From the NCBI GenBank assembly GCA_037131735.1, contig JBAXQM010000010.1, forward strand, positions 18,156 to 82,155: 64,000 bases of DNA. Direction: 5' to 3'. The notes beneath the pieces were generated by a model. It saw only the letters and a list, made by a program, of their open reading frames with translations, did not search any database and had not been told where the DNA came from. The DNA comes from CAIUPE01 sp037131735. Its GTDB lineage: Bacteria > Pseudomonadota > Alphaproteobacteria > Rhizobiales > Beijerinckiaceae. Shown here piece after piece: positions 34,463-44,096 of the stretch (the stretch's first letter is position 1; each line of letters starts with the position of its first letter). Made by a program: the position numbers and the translations under genes.

Positions 34463-35611
34463 ATGACGATTCCCTTTCGCGGTCCGGCCGGACAGGAAAC
34501 AACCCCCTATCTTCTCACCCCCGGTCCTTTGACGACGACGCCCGCGGTTAAAGAGGCGATGCTGCGGGATTGGGGTTCATGGGACGCAGATTTACGCGCG
34601 GTTGTGGCTTCGATTCGCGCTGATCTTCTTGAGATTGCGGATGCCTCGCAGGGGTTCGAATGTGTATTGCTGCAAGGCTCAGGGTCTTACGGCGTTGAAG
34701 CGGCACTCGGCAGTTTTGCACCGAAAAACAAAAAGACATTGATGCTCACCAATGGCGCCTATGGTGAGCGCGCGATCAAAGCGATGTCTTATATGAATCG
34801 TGATTTCATTTCTTATGAAACAGATGAGCTGGAAGCACCCTCCGCTGAAGAAGTTGCGGCACTGTTAAAAGCCAATCCTGATGTTGGTGCGGTCTTTCTT
34901 GTCCAATGCGAAACGACAAGCGGTATTGTAAATCCTGTCGAAGACATTGCCGCCGTCGCACAGAAAGCCGGATGCATTGTTATTCTTGATGCAATGTCGA
35001 GCTTTGGAGCGATGGATCTATCGATGAAGCGCATGGGCATCGACGTGCTGATTTCATCGGCGAATAAATGTATCGAAGGTGTGCCGGGCTTTACTTATAT
35101 TCTCGCTCGCCACGATTTACTTGAAGCCTCGCAAGGCGTTTCGCATTCGCTCTCGCTCGATCTCTATGAGCAATGGGCTTATATGGAGAAAAGTGGACAA
35201 TTCCGTTATACGCCGCCCACGCATATCCTAGTCGCCTTCGCTCAAGCGCTTGAACAACATAAGGCTGAAGGCGGTGCACCCGGTCGTCTCGCGCGTTACA
35301 AAAAAACAGCCAAAGCGATGCGCGACGGTATGCGTCGTATCGGCCTGACACCCCTTCTCGGCGATAATGAAACCGGGCCGATCATTCAGACTTTCGCAAC
35401 ACCGCGTGATCCGAATTTTGATTTCACGCGCTTTTATGAAGGTTTGAAGCAGCGCGGCTTCATCATCTATCCGGGTAAACTTACCAAGAAGCCGAGTTTC
35501 CGCGTTGGCAATATGGGTGCGCTTGATCACGAAGTGATGGCGATGCTCGTTGACGCGACGGAGGCCACACTCAAAGCTATGAATGTTAAAGATCTCACAC
35601 CGGCCGAGTAA
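34463..35611 (+). CDS. phnW: 2-aminoethylphosphonate-pyruvate transaminase
   Basis: A 382-residue fold-type I aminotransferase that transfers the amino group of 2-aminoethylphosphonate to pyruvate, giving phosphonoacetaldehyde and alanine. The N-terminal LLTPGPLTTTPAVKEAML and the PLP-lysine region SSANKCIEGVPGF are characteristic of PhnW. The frame is open 27 codons further up, but the ATG at 34463 has an AGAGG site and matches the family start. It is the first gene of phnW-phnA-phnY, with six bases to phnA. No phnX (phosphonatase) is present, so the aldehyde is oxidised rather than cleaved. Confidence 0.92.
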   Translation: MTIPFRGPAGQETTPYLLTPGPLTTTPAVKEAMLRDWGSWDADLRAVVASIRADLLEIADASQGFECVLLQGSGSYGVEAALGSFAPKNKKTLMLTNGAYGERAIKAMSYMNRDFISYETDELEAPSAEEVAALLKANPDVGAVFLVQCETTSGIVNPVEDIAAVAQKAGCIVILDAMSSFGAMDLSMKRMGIDVLISSANKCIEGVPGFTYILARHDLLEASQGVSHSLSLDLYEQWAYMEKSGQFRYTPPTHILVAFAQALEQHKAEGGAPGRLARYKKTAKAMRDGMRRIGLTPLLGDNETGPIIQTFATPRDPNFDFTRFYEGLKQRGFIIYPGKLTKKPSFRVGNMGALDHEVMAMLVDATEATLKAMNVKDLTPAE

Positions 35612-35617
35612 TAGATC

Positions 35618-36859
35618 ATGACCAACAAACACCCTATCAGCGTCAATGGCCGGACTTATTCATGGCCGCAAAAGCCCCTCGTGGTGATTTGTCTCGACGG
35701 CTCGGAGCCCGCTTATACAGATGAAGCCCGCAAGCGGGGATTAATGCCGAACCTCGAGCGCGTAATTCAAAAAGGCGGCGAATATCGCGCGCATTCAGTT
35801 GTACCAAGCTTCACTAATCCAAATAATCTATCGATCGCCACGGGCCGTCCACCCGAAGTTCATGGCATTTGCGGCAATTATCTGATCGACCCCGATACGG
35901 GTCTTGAGACGATGATGAATGATCCGAAATGGCTGCGTGCACCAACGATCTTTGCTGAATTTCAAAAAGCGGGTGCGCGGATCTTGATGGTCACCGCGAA
36001 AGACAAATTGCGCCTGCTTTTGTCGAAGGGTCTTGTATATGACGGAAGCGCGATTGCCTTCTCGTCAGAGAAAGCAGACAAGGCGACGAGCGCGGAAAAC
36101 GGACTCGATAATCCTTGCGCTCAATGGTCCATGGCTCTGCCTGATGTCTATTCAGCAGATCTCTCGGAATTTGTTTTTGCAGCAGGCGTAAAGCTCATCC
36201 CTGAATTCAAACCGGATATTACCTATCTTTCGACAACCGATTTCATTCAGCATAAATATGGGCCTACCGAAAAAGGTGCACTCGATTTCTATGCGATGTT
36301 TGATTCCTATGTCGGGCAACTTGACGCGCTCGGCGTCACACTGATTGTCACAGCCGATCATGGCATGAATGATAAGCATCTCGCGAATGGTGAACCGGAT
36401 GTTCTCTATCTACAAGACGATCTTGATGCGGCCTTTGGCGAAGGCAAAACCAAAGTGATTTTACCAATCACTGATCCCTATGTTGTGCATCATGGCGCTT
36501 TGGGATCTTATGCCGCGATTTACACTTATGGTGCCGATCCCAAAGCCGTTGCAAAACATCTCGCGGCCCTTGAAGGTATGGATGCGGTCTTGGAAAAGGC
36601 GCAGGCCTGCGCCCGCTTTGGTCTGCCGCCGGATCGTACAGGTGATGTAATTGCCGTTTCAGGCGGAAAAAACAAAAGCAAGGTCATCGGCACATCGCGT
36701 TCAAAACATGATCTCTCAGGCCTTGATGTGCCTTTGCGTTCACATGGCGGGTTGACCGAGCAAACGGTACCCTTCTTCATCAATACGAAATCCGCAACGC
36801 TCCCCGAAGGTTTGCGTAATTTCGATGCCTATTTTGTCGGTTGTTCGGCTGCGGAGTAA
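35618..36859 (+). CDS. phnA: Phosphonoacetate hydrolase
   Basis: A 413-residue alkaline-phosphatase-superfamily enzyme that hydrolyses phosphonoacetate to acetate and phosphate. The nucleophile motif is SFTNPNNLSIATG, and metal ligands are visible in ICLDGSEP and TADHGMNDK. Order in the operon (transaminase, hydrolase, dehydrogenase) and the three-base gap to phnY support the assignment. This is the carbon-phosphorus hydrolase, not the unrelated E. coli PhnA/YjdM. It releases Pi independently of C-P lyase, so such operons are often expressed without phosphate limitation. Confidence 0.92.
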   Translation: MTNKHPISVNGRTYSWPQKPLVVICLDGSEPAYTDEARKRGLMPNLERVIQKGGEYRAHSVVPSFTNPNNLSIATGRPPEVHGICGNYLIDPDTGLETMMNDPKWLRAPTIFAEFQKAGARILMVTAKDKLRLLLSKGLVYDGSAIAFSSEKADKATSAENGLDNPCAQWSMALPDVYSADLSEFVFAAGVKLIPEFKPDITYLSTTDFIQHKYGPTEKGALDFYAMFDSYVGQLDALGVTLIVTADHGMNDKHLANGEPDVLYLQDDLDAAFGEGKTKVILPITDPYVVHHGALGSYAAIYTYGADPKAVAKHLAALEGMDAVLEKAQACARFGLPPDRTGDVIAVSGGKNKSKVIGTSRSKHDLSGLDVPLRSHGGLTEQTVPFFINTKSATLPEGLRNFDAYFVGCSAAE

Positions 36860-36862
36860 ATT

Positions 36863-38305
36863 ATGAGCGAGATCATTAAAGGCGCGATGCGCATCGGCGG
36901 CAAAGAGGTTTCAACCGACGCGGTCGTGAATGTTCATTATCCTTATACGAATGAAGTGATGGGCACTGTTCCGGCGGGACGCGCCGAGCACGCGCGCAAA
37001 GCGTTTTCCATTGCCTCCAATTTCAAGCCGAAACTCACGCGTTATGAGCGGCAAAAAATTCTCTTCCGCACAGCCGAGCTGATCAACGCGCGTAAAGACA
37101 CGCTTTCGCCTTTGATCACGCGAGAGCTTGGCATTTCATTGAAAGATTCGCTCTATGAATGCGGCCGTGCTTATGACGTGTTCATGCTCGCGGGGCAGCT
37201 ATCTATTCTTGATGACGGGCAAATTTTCTCTTGCGACCTCACACCGCATGGAAAGCCAAGAAAGATATACACGAAACGCGAACCGGTGCGGGCGATCTCA
37301 GCAATTACGCCTTTCAATCATCCGCTAAACATGGTCTCTCATAAAATTGCACCGGCGATTGCCACCAACAATCGCGTTGTCTGCAAGCCAACAGAGCTTA
37401 CTCCCCTTACCGCAATTGCGCTCGCCGATATTCTTTATGAAGCGGGGCTGCCTCCTGAAATGTTCCAGGTCGTCACGGGTATGCCGAATGATATCGGCGA
37501 TGAGATGGTGACCAACCCCGATATCGAGCTCATCACCTTCACTGGCGGTGTAACGGTCGGCAAATTGATTGCGACAAAGGCCGGCTATAGACGCGCGGCG
37601 CTTGAGCTTGGTGGTAATGATCCTTTTATCATCTGCGATGATCTCTCCGATAGCGATCTCGATAAGGCGGCGGAACTCGCCGTTGCTGGCGCGACAAGAA
37701 ATTCAGGCCAGCGCTGCACAGCGGTGAAACGCATTCTCTGCATGGAGAAGGTCGCTGATGCATTCGTTGCAAAAGTGCTTGAGAAAGCGAAGAAGATCAA
37801 ATTTGGTGATCCCATGAATCCGGATACGGATCTTGGTACCGTTGTGCATGAACAAGCTGCGGCTTTGTTTGAACAACGCGTTTTGAAAGCGGCGGAACAG
37901 GGCGCAAAAATTCTCTATCATCCGGAACGCAAGGGCGCTTTGTTGCCGCCAATCACGGTAGACTTCGTTCCGCATTCTTCAGAGCTGGTGATGGAAGAAA
38001 CATTCGGTCCCATCGTGCCGATCGTGCGTGTGCCGAATGATGTCGAGAAGGTGATTGAAATTTCAAATTCAACCGCCTTCGGCCTGTCTTCAGGCGTTTG
38101 CACAAACCGGCTCGATCGCATCACCGCCTTTATCGAAGGGCTGAATGTCGGCACAGTGAATATCTGGGAAGTGCCGGGTTACCGGATTGAAATGTCGCCC
38201 TTTGGCGGCATCAAAGATTCTGGCAACGGCGTCAAAGAAGGCGTGATGGAAGCGATGAAATTCTTCACCAATGTGAAGACCTATTCGCTTCCCTGGCCGG
38301 TCTAA
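36863..38305 (+). CDS. phnY: Phosphonoacetaldehyde dehydrogenase
   Basis: A 480-residue NAD(P)-dependent aldehyde dehydrogenase. The catalytic Cys lies in NSGQRCTAVKRI, the general-base Glu in ALELGGNDPFI and the proline in TPFNHPLN. It should oxidise phosphonoacetaldehyde from PhnW to phosphonoacetate for PhnA, as shown for the homologous Sinorhizobium meliloti pathway. The family is broad and only context gives the substrate; the tight operon makes it secure. A different enzyme, the AEP dioxygenase, has also been named PhnY; this one is a dehydrogenase. Confidence 0.9.
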   Translation: MSEIIKGAMRIGGKEVSTDAVVNVHYPYTNEVMGTVPAGRAEHARKAFSIASNFKPKLTRYERQKILFRTAELINARKDTLSPLITRELGISLKDSLYECGRAYDVFMLAGQLSILDDGQIFSCDLTPHGKPRKIYTKREPVRAISAITPFNHPLNMVSHKIAPAIATNNRVVCKPTELTPLTAIALADILYEAGLPPEMFQVVTGMPNDIGDEMVTNPDIELITFTGGVTVGKLIATKAGYRRAALELGGNDPFIICDDLSDSDLDKAAELAVAGATRNSGQRCTAVKRILCMEKVADAFVAKVLEKAKKIKFGDPMNPDTDLGTVVHEQAAALFEQRVLKAAEQGAKILYHPERKGALLPPITVDFVPHSSELVMEETFGPIVPIVRVPNDVEKVIEISNSTAFGLSSGVCTNRLDRITAFIEGLNVGTVNIWEVPGYRIEMSPFGGIKDSGNGVKEGVMEAMKFFTNVKTYSLPWPV

Positions 38306-38417
38306 AAGACGCGGGGCTCGCTTTAATCTCACGACCCGCCGCTGGTCCAGCTTTGACAAACTGGCTCCATCATGCTCGTCTGGTCTCATTGCTGTAGAGC
38401 CAGAGGATCAAACTCGC

Positions 38418-39941
38418 GTGAATCGTCCCGAGCCCAAAGGCGCGCCCGCGCAACGGATCTTGAGCGGCGATGAGCCCATCATCTGGGAAGCGCTCTTCCG
38501 TAAATTCTCGCATGAGGGGCGCTCGCTTCAGGTCCAAATCCGGCAAATGATTGTGGCGGCCATCGAGGAGCGTCGCATTCCTCGCAATGCGCGGATGCCC
38601 TCAAGTCGTGATCTGGCGACGCTACTGGGGGTCGCGCGCAACACCGTGGTGCTTGCCTATCAGCAGCTCGTCGATGAAGGCTTCCTCGAGAGCCGCGAGC
38701 GGAGTGGCTATTTCATCAAAGGTGCGGCTTCGGGACGGCCCAAGGAGACGGTCGAAGTACGCGCCGATCATCCGGATGATCCGGATTGGACGAGCCGCTT
38801 TTCGATCAGGCCATCAGCGCGGCGCAATATTGTGAAGCCGCGCGAATGGTTACGTTACCCCTATCCGTTTCTCTATGGCCAATTTGATCCCGCGCTGTTT
38901 CCCACAAATGATTGGCGCGAATGCGCGCGCGGCGCGTTAAGCGTGCTCGAAATTCACAATTGGGCGCGCGATCTTGTCGATGGTGATGATCCGGAATTGA
39001 TTGATCAATTGCGGCTCCATGTTTTGCCGCGTCGCGGCATTTGGGCCAATCCGGATGAAATCATCGTCACGATTGGCGCGCAGCAAGCGCTTTATCTTCT
39101 CGCGCGTTTGTTGCTCTCACCGCAAACGCGGATTGGTGTCGAGGATCCGGGCTATCCCGATGCGCGCAATATTTTTGCGACCATGACGGATTTTGTTGAG
39201 CCTTATCCTGTCGACGACGAAGGCCTCATTCTCTCGGATGATCTTAATCGCTGTGACTATCTTTATGTCACGCCCGGCCATCAATGCCCGACAACAGCAA
39301 CGATGCCACTTCAAAGGCGCACGGATCTTTTGCAAAAAGCAGTCGATGAAGATTTTATAATCATCGAAGATGATTACGAAACCGAGTTAACGCCCGATAG
39401 TCGTGAGACGCCGGCATTGAAGAGTTTCGATAATTCTGGTCGTGTTCTTTATGTCGGCTCGCTTTCGAAAGTTCTCGCGCCGGGTTTGCGCCTTGGATAC
39501 ATCATCGCCCCCGCGACCGTGATCCGTGAATTGCGGGCCTTGCGGCGTTTGATGCTGCGTCATCCCCCCTCAAACAATCAACGCGCGGCCGCGTTGTTTT
39601 TGGGTCTAGGTCATTACAAAGCGCATATGCGACGTCTCGGCGCCGCTTTGAATAAACGCGGTGAAATTTTGAGAGAGGCGCTTCAAAAACATCTACCTGA
39701 ATTCCGCGTGAAACTCGGCCCTGGCTTCTCAAGTTGTTGGCTCGAAGGGCGCGCCGAGCTCGATGCGACAAAGCGTGTCGCACAAGCTGAGAAAAAAGGC
39801 GTTCTGGTTGAAGCAGGTGATATCTTCTTCATACAGGATCATCCGCCCAAAAACTTTGTTCGGTTAGGTTTTGCGTCTATTCCGCTTGAACGCATAGAGC
39901 CTGGCATCGCCGCGCTGGCTGATGCCTACCGAAACTCATAA
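38418..39941 (+). CDS. MocR-family (GntR-HTH plus aminotransferase) regulator
   Basis: The 507-residue protein joins an N-terminal GntR winged helix (SSRDLATLLGVARNTVVLAYQQLVDEG, about residues 60-90) to a fold-type I aminotransferase domain with the PLP lysine in VGSLSKVLAPGLRLGY. MocR regulators use bound PLP plus an amine or amino acid as signal; GabR, TauR and PdxR are known members. It starts about 110 bp after phnY and ends 11 bp before ackA. Amine-bearing substrates in the neighbourhood (aminoethylphosphonate, agmatine-like compounds) are plausible effectors, which is inference. Confidence 0.87.
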   Translation: MNRPEPKGAPAQRILSGDEPIIWEALFRKFSHEGRSLQVQIRQMIVAAIEERRIPRNARMPSSRDLATLLGVARNTVVLAYQQLVDEGFLESRERSGYFIKGAASGRPKETVEVRADHPDDPDWTSRFSIRPSARRNIVKPREWLRYPYPFLYGQFDPALFPTNDWRECARGALSVLEIHNWARDLVDGDDPELIDQLRLHVLPRRGIWANPDEIIVTIGAQQALYLLARLLLSPQTRIGVEDPGYPDARNIFATMTDFVEPYPVDDEGLILSDDLNRCDYLYVTPGHQCPTTATMPLQRRTDLLQKAVDEDFIIIEDDYETELTPDSRETPALKSFDNSGRVLYVGSLSKVLAPGLRLGYIIAPATVIRELRALRRLMLRHPPSNNQRAAALFLGLGHYKAHMRRLGAALNKRGEILREALQKHLPEFRVKLGPGFSSCWLEGRAELDATKRVAQAEKKGVLVEAGDIFFIQDHPPKNFVRLGFASIPLERIEPGIAALADAYRNS

Positions 39942-39952
39942 CGGAACGACGC

Positions 39953-41131
39953 ATGCGCCTTATCCTTATTCTCAATGCCGGATCATCGAGTGTGAAATGC
40001 GCATTGATGCAAATTGATGAGCAAGGTGTTGCCCATGATCTTGCTCGCGGCGCGATTGACGGTCTCGGACAAAATGTCGAATTTTCAATGCGTTTCATGG
40101 ATGGTCATCCGGCTATCAAAGAGGCGATGCCAGCGGGTTCACATATATCTCACAAGGAAGCTCTGTCTCTAATTCTCAATACGGTTGATCGCCTTTACGG
40201 ATTATCCTCGCTCGTCGCGGCGGGCCATCGGATCGTTCATGGCGGACCCGATTTTGTTAAGCCCGTTCGACTTAATCGTGCGAATGTTGATGAGCTTAGA
40301 AAGCTCATTCCGCTCGCGCCTTTACATCAACCGCATAATCTTGCGGCCGTGGATTCGCTGTTTGAGCTTCTTCCAAATCTGCCGCAAGTCGGATGTTTCG
40401 ATACCGCCTTTCATTCGACCATGCCTGCGATCGCCCGCAATTTTGCTTTGCCTAAGGCACTTACTGAAAAGGGTATCCGGCGATACGGCTTCCACGGCAT
40501 CTCTTACAATTATATTGCGGAAGCCTTTGCCGCACGCGATCCCGAGCGCGCAAGAGGCCGGGTGATTGTTGCCCATCTCGGCAATGGTGCATCGCTTTGC
40601 GGCATGATCAATGGGCAGAGCATTGTGACCACGATGGGCTTTTCCGCACTTGATGGCCTTATGATGGGTACACGCACGGGCACAATCGATCCCGCTGTGA
40701 TTTTCTATCTGATGAGCGAAGATAAAATGAGCGCCGAGGCGGTTGAGAAACTGCTCTATAGCCAGTCAGGGCTCCTTGGTGTGTCAGGTCTATCGAATGA
40801 TATGCGCACATTACGAAAAGCGGCACCGGACAATGTAGATGCAAAGATGGCTCTTGCAATGTTCACCTATCGCGTCATTCGCGAGATAGGATCAGTTGCA
40901 GCGGCAATGAATGGTGTTGATGCGCTCGTCTTTACGGCGGGCATTGGCGAAAATGATTCCGAGTTGCGCGCGGATGTTATCAAGGGTCTCAGTCATCTCG
41001 GATTTGTATTGAACCACGATTCCAATGAGCAGCGTGGCTTTCAGATCAGCACCTCGTCGCATCCCGCGGCATTCGTTATGGCGACGAATGAAGAAGCACT
41101 AATCGCCCACTCTACAGTTACTCTGTTATAG
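39953..41131 (+). CDS. ackA: Acetate kinase
   Basis: A 392-residue ASKHA-fold kinase with LILNAGSSSVKCAL at the N-terminus, RYGFHGISYNYIA and MGTRTGTIDPAVIFYLM, all diagnostic for acetate/propionate kinase. It interconverts acetate plus ATP with acetyl phosphate. Its place in the block fits the acetate made by PhnA, but no phosphotransacetylase is present here to pass acetyl phosphate to CoA. Propionate as substrate cannot be excluded. Confidence 0.92.
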   Translation: MRLILILNAGSSSVKCALMQIDEQGVAHDLARGAIDGLGQNVEFSMRFMDGHPAIKEAMPAGSHISHKEALSLILNTVDRLYGLSSLVAAGHRIVHGGPDFVKPVRLNRANVDELRKLIPLAPLHQPHNLAAVDSLFELLPNLPQVGCFDTAFHSTMPAIARNFALPKALTEKGIRRYGFHGISYNYIAEAFAARDPERARGRVIVAHLGNGASLCGMINGQSIVTTMGFSALDGLMMGTRTGTIDPAVIFYLMSEDKMSAEAVEKLLYSQSGLLGVSGLSNDMRTLRKAAPDNVDAKMALAMFTYRVIREIGSVAAAMNGVDALVFTAGIGENDSELRADVIKGLSHLGFVLNHDSNEQRGFQISTSSHPAAFVMATNEEALIAHSTVTLL

Positions 41132-41153
41132 TAAGTGATAAGGAACTATAATC

Positions 41154-42122
41154 ATGACTCTGAAAGACCTGAAGCGCTATCCCGAAATGAGTGAACCGCA
41201 ATTGCGCCCGCGTTATTCGGGTGTAGCGACATTCTTCAGAACGCCGCTTGTGGACTCTCTTGCTGGTGTGGATATCGGCGTCATCGGTGTGCCCTTCGAT
41301 GGTGGCGTAACAAACCGGACGGGCACCCGTCATGGTCCCCGCGCGGTGCGCGAGCAGACAACGCTGGTACGCCGCGTTAATCAAGCAACAGGCATTACAC
41401 CCTTTGATCTCGTGAATGTTGCTGATTGCGGTGACGCGTTTCTCGAAGCGCCCTACGAATTGAATGGCGCTCATAAAGAAATCGAAGAGTATTTTGCCAA
41501 GTTCAAAGCCGCAAATGTCACGACCTTAGGCGTGGGCGGTGATCATTCCATTTCGCTCCCGATTTTACGGGCCATTGCGAAAGATGGCCCTATCGGCATG
41601 ATTCATATCGATGCGCATTGCGATACGGGTGATGATTATCTCGGTTCCAAATTCCATCATGGCGCGCCCTTCTCGCGCGCGGTTGAAGAAGGGCTCCTCG
41701 ATCCGAAACGCGTGATTCAAATTGGTATCCGTGGCTCGATCAATCACAAGGACATGTGGAAGTTCAGTCATGATTCAGGCATGCGCGTCGTCTATATGGA
41801 GGAGTTGAATGATAAGGGTTGGCGCTGGGCTGCGGAAGAGGCGCGTAAAATCGCAGGTGCTGGCAAAACCTATCTCTCTTTTGATATTGATTCCCTTGAT
41901 CCCGTCTTTGCACCCGGTACAGGCACACCTGAATCTGGAGGTATAACCATGATCGAAGCGCAGCGCATGATCCGCGCACTTGATGGCGTTGATTTCATTG
42001 GTGCCGATATGGTTGAAGTGTCGCCACCTTTCGACAATGGCACAATCACGGCGCAATGCGGCGCGAATATTCTTTTTGAAATTCTTTGCGTCTTGGCAAC
42101 CGCGCGCGCGAAGAAAAAATAA
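41154..42122 (+). CDS. Agmatinase-family ureohydrolase
   Basis: A 322-residue Mn-dependent ureohydrolase. The metal ligands are in GVGGDHS, IHIDAHCDT and SFDIDSLDP, in the usual order. Members split guanidino compounds (agmatine, guanidinobutyrate, guanidinopropionate, arginine) into urea and an amine. The exact substrate cannot be fixed by eye. The neighbouring PotABCD-type importers suggest agmatine or a related cationic guanidine. It follows ackA by 22 bp and is closed by a strong terminator shared with the convergent ABC operon. Confidence 0.87.
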   Translation: MTLKDLKRYPEMSEPQLRPRYSGVATFFRTPLVDSLAGVDIGVIGVPFDGGVTNRTGTRHGPRAVREQTTLVRRVNQATGITPFDLVNVADCGDAFLEAPYELNGAHKEIEEYFAKFKAANVTTLGVGGDHSISLPILRAIAKDGPIGMIHIDAHCDTGDDYLGSKFHHGAPFSRAVEEGLLDPKRVIQIGIRGSINHKDMWKFSHDSGMRVVYMEELNDKGWRWAAEEARKIAGAGKTYLSFDIDSLDPVFAPGTGTPESGGITMIEAQRMIRALDGVDFIGADMVEVSPPFDNGTITAQCGANILFEILCVLATARAKKK

Positions 42123-42154
42123 CGACGATACTTCGAAAGACGGAATAATAAAAA

Positions 42155-42177
42155 GCCCGCTCAAGAGCGGGCTTTTT
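42155..42177. terminator. Bidirectional terminator
   Basis: GCCCGCT / AGCGGGC arms around CAAG, flanked by AAAA on the left and TTTTTT on the right, so it can stop transcripts from both the ureohydrolase gene and the convergent ABC operon. Confidence 0.9.
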
Positions 42178-42181
42178 TCTT

Positions 42182-43072
42182 TCACGCGTGAAGCGTGGCC
42201 TTTTCAATTGATTCCAATTCGCGAAGCTCTGCCGCATGGGCGGCATCAAGGCGGGCTTGCCGCTCACGATCTTCGCGCCGTTTGACGAGTTCATAAATAA
42301 TCGCGCCCACAATTGTCACGGCAATAATCAAAACCGCGAGTGCGCTGATCGCTGGTGTTGTGCCTTGGCGGACACGACCGGCGAGAACGGTCGTCAATGT
42401 CTTATCAGCGAGAATAGCGAAGGTGGTGGTGTTATAATTCTCGAATGAGGAGAGAAACGCCAAGACAGCAGAGGAGAAAATTGCCGGCCGCAAGAAAGGC
42501 AGCAAGATGTGGAAGAAGACTTGCGTTTGTGAAGCGCCGAGATCGAGGCCGGCTTCTTCCTGTGCGCGATCAAAACGATTCAAGCGCGACATAAACATCA
42601 ACATGCAATAGGCCGAGATGAAACTCGATTGACCAAGCACTGCCAAGAATACGCCATCATAGAGAAACTTTGAATTCGTTGCGGTTGTCAGATCACGCCA
42701 GAAGACAACGGTCGAAATACCAATGATGACGCCCGGGGTGAGTACGGGGGAAACAACGATCACATAATAGAAAGAACGAGCCTTCGAATAGATTTGGCTC
42801 ATCATCATCGCGGCGGCGAGTCCGAGCGGCACGGAGAGTAAAACAACCCACATGCCAATCCAAAGACTATTCTTCATCCCGTAAACCATATCGCGGTCAT
42901 TCAGGAGTTTTTCGAACCAGGTCAGAGTAAGGCCTTCGATCGGATAGACCTGCGGGTAAGTCGAAGTGTTGAAAGACGAGATGCCCATCACAATCAACGG
43001 ACCAAACAAGAACCCGAAGAAAATCGCCATATAAAAGGCCAGCATCACATTCATGACGGTCTTTGAACTCAT
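42182..43072 (-). CDS. ABC transporter permease, PotC type
   Basis: A 296-residue membrane protein with about six helices and the EAA loop EEAGLDLGASQTQVFFHILLPFLRPAI that docks on the ATPase. It corresponds to PotC in spermidine/putrescine-type importers. The frame is open to 43135, but ATG 43072 overlaps the upstream permease stop as ATGA, a typical coupled junction, and begins with the family start MSSKTVMNVML. Last gene of the four-gene minus-strand operon. Confidence 0.9.
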   Translation of the reverse strand: MSSKTVMNVMLAFYMAIFFGFLFGPLIVMGISSFNTSTYPQVYPIEGLTLTWFEKLLNDRDMVYGMKNSLWIGMWVVLLSVPLGLAAAMMMSQIYSKARSFYYVIVVSPVLTPGVIIGISTVVFWRDLTTATNSKFLYDGVFLAVLGQSSFISAYCMLMFMSRLNRFDRAQEEAGLDLGASQTQVFFHILLPFLRPAIFSSAVLAFLSSFENYNTTTFAILADKTLTTVLAGRVRQGTTPAISALAVLIIAVTIVGAIIYELVKRREDRERQARLDAAHAAELRELESIEKATLHA

Positions 43073-44085
43073 TTCGCAATCTCCCCGAGAGAGAGGCGAC
43101 CCAAGCGCAACACGAGCAGAACAAAGCTGACGCAAGCGAGTAAGAGAATGAAGGCATAGGCCGCGCCCTGCGGCCAGTTGAAGGCTTGGAAGAAGCGATC
43201 ATAGAGAATGGGCGTAAACCACAAGGAGCGCGGCCCGCCGAGAACAAGCGGGGCGGCGAGTGAGCCAGCGCTCAACATAAAGACAAGCGTGCATCCGGAT
43301 GCGATGCCGGGCTTCGCAAAAGGAATAACGATGAAGGAATGAATATGCCACCAAGGCGCGCCGAGATCGCGCGCGGCTTCGATCTGGGCATGATCAAGCG
43401 TTTCGATCGCATTATAGAGCGAGAAGATCATCATCAACATATAGGCGTAGCCGAGACCGGCATAGAGCGCGATATCATTGCCGATGAAATCAATCGGTTG
43501 ATCAACAAAGCCCGCACCAAGAAGCATTTTATTGATGAGGCCACCGCTCGAGAAAATAATACGAAATGCGAACGCGCGCAGAATTTCATTCACCCAATAA
43601 GGAGCAATCAAAAGCAGGAGGAGGAAGCGTACACGTGCTGGGCGCGCGGCCTGCGCCATGTAATAGGCAAGCGGATAGCATAAGGCGAAGTTGAACAAGG
43701 CCACCAAAAGACTGGCAAGAATTGTCAGGAAGAAGGCCTTGATGTGAACCCAGTTGATCGCATCGCTGCTCGTTGTCGAGCCATAAATGAAGTAGTGATA
43801 ATTTTCGAAGGTGTAGAGATCTTTTGGTCCACCCATCTCAACCGGCGGCAATTTTGGACGAAATGACATTTCGACCATGAAGAGCTGCGGCAACACGATC
43901 ATGAACAAAGCCCAGAACGCAACCGCGACAATCAGATAGATTGCGACCGGCGTTCCATTGCGTTCAAAGAAACTCTTTTTCGTAACGCCTACCGGCTTCG
44001 GTTCAAATTTGGCCATCACCCAAAAAATGACGAAGGCCAGAACCGGGAGCAGGAAAATGAAGGGATGGCCGGTGGAGCTTAACAT
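43069..44085 (-). CDS. ABC transporter permease, PotB type
   Basis: A 338-residue membrane protein, longer than usual for PotB because of an extra N-terminal helix (FIFLLPVLAFVIFWVMA) and a Lys-rich cytoplasmic stretch before the first standard helix. The EAA loop is IEAARDLGAPWWHIHSFIVIPFAKPGI. With the PotC-type partner it forms the membrane channel. Eleven bases separate it from the ATPase gene upstream, and its stop overlaps the next start. The second operon's counterpart at 49272 lacks the extra helix. Confidence 0.9.
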   Translation of the reverse strand: MLSSTGHPFIFLLPVLAFVIFWVMAKFEPKPVGVTKKSFFERNGTPVAIYLIVAVAFWALFMIVLPQLFMVEMSFRPKLPPVEMGGPKDLYTFENYHYFIYGSTTSSDAINWVHIKAFFLTILASLLVALFNFALCYPLAYYMAQAARPARVRFLLLLLIAPYWVNEILRAFAFRIIFSSGGLINKMLLGAGFVDQPIDFIGNDIALYAGLGYAYMLMMIFSLYNAIETLDHAQIEAARDLGAPWWHIHSFIVIPFAKPGIASGCTLVFMLSAGSLAAPLVLGGPRSLWFTPILYDRFFQAFNWPQGAAYAFILLLACVSFVLLVLRLGRLSLGEIAK

Positions 44086-44096
44086 TGTTCAAGCAC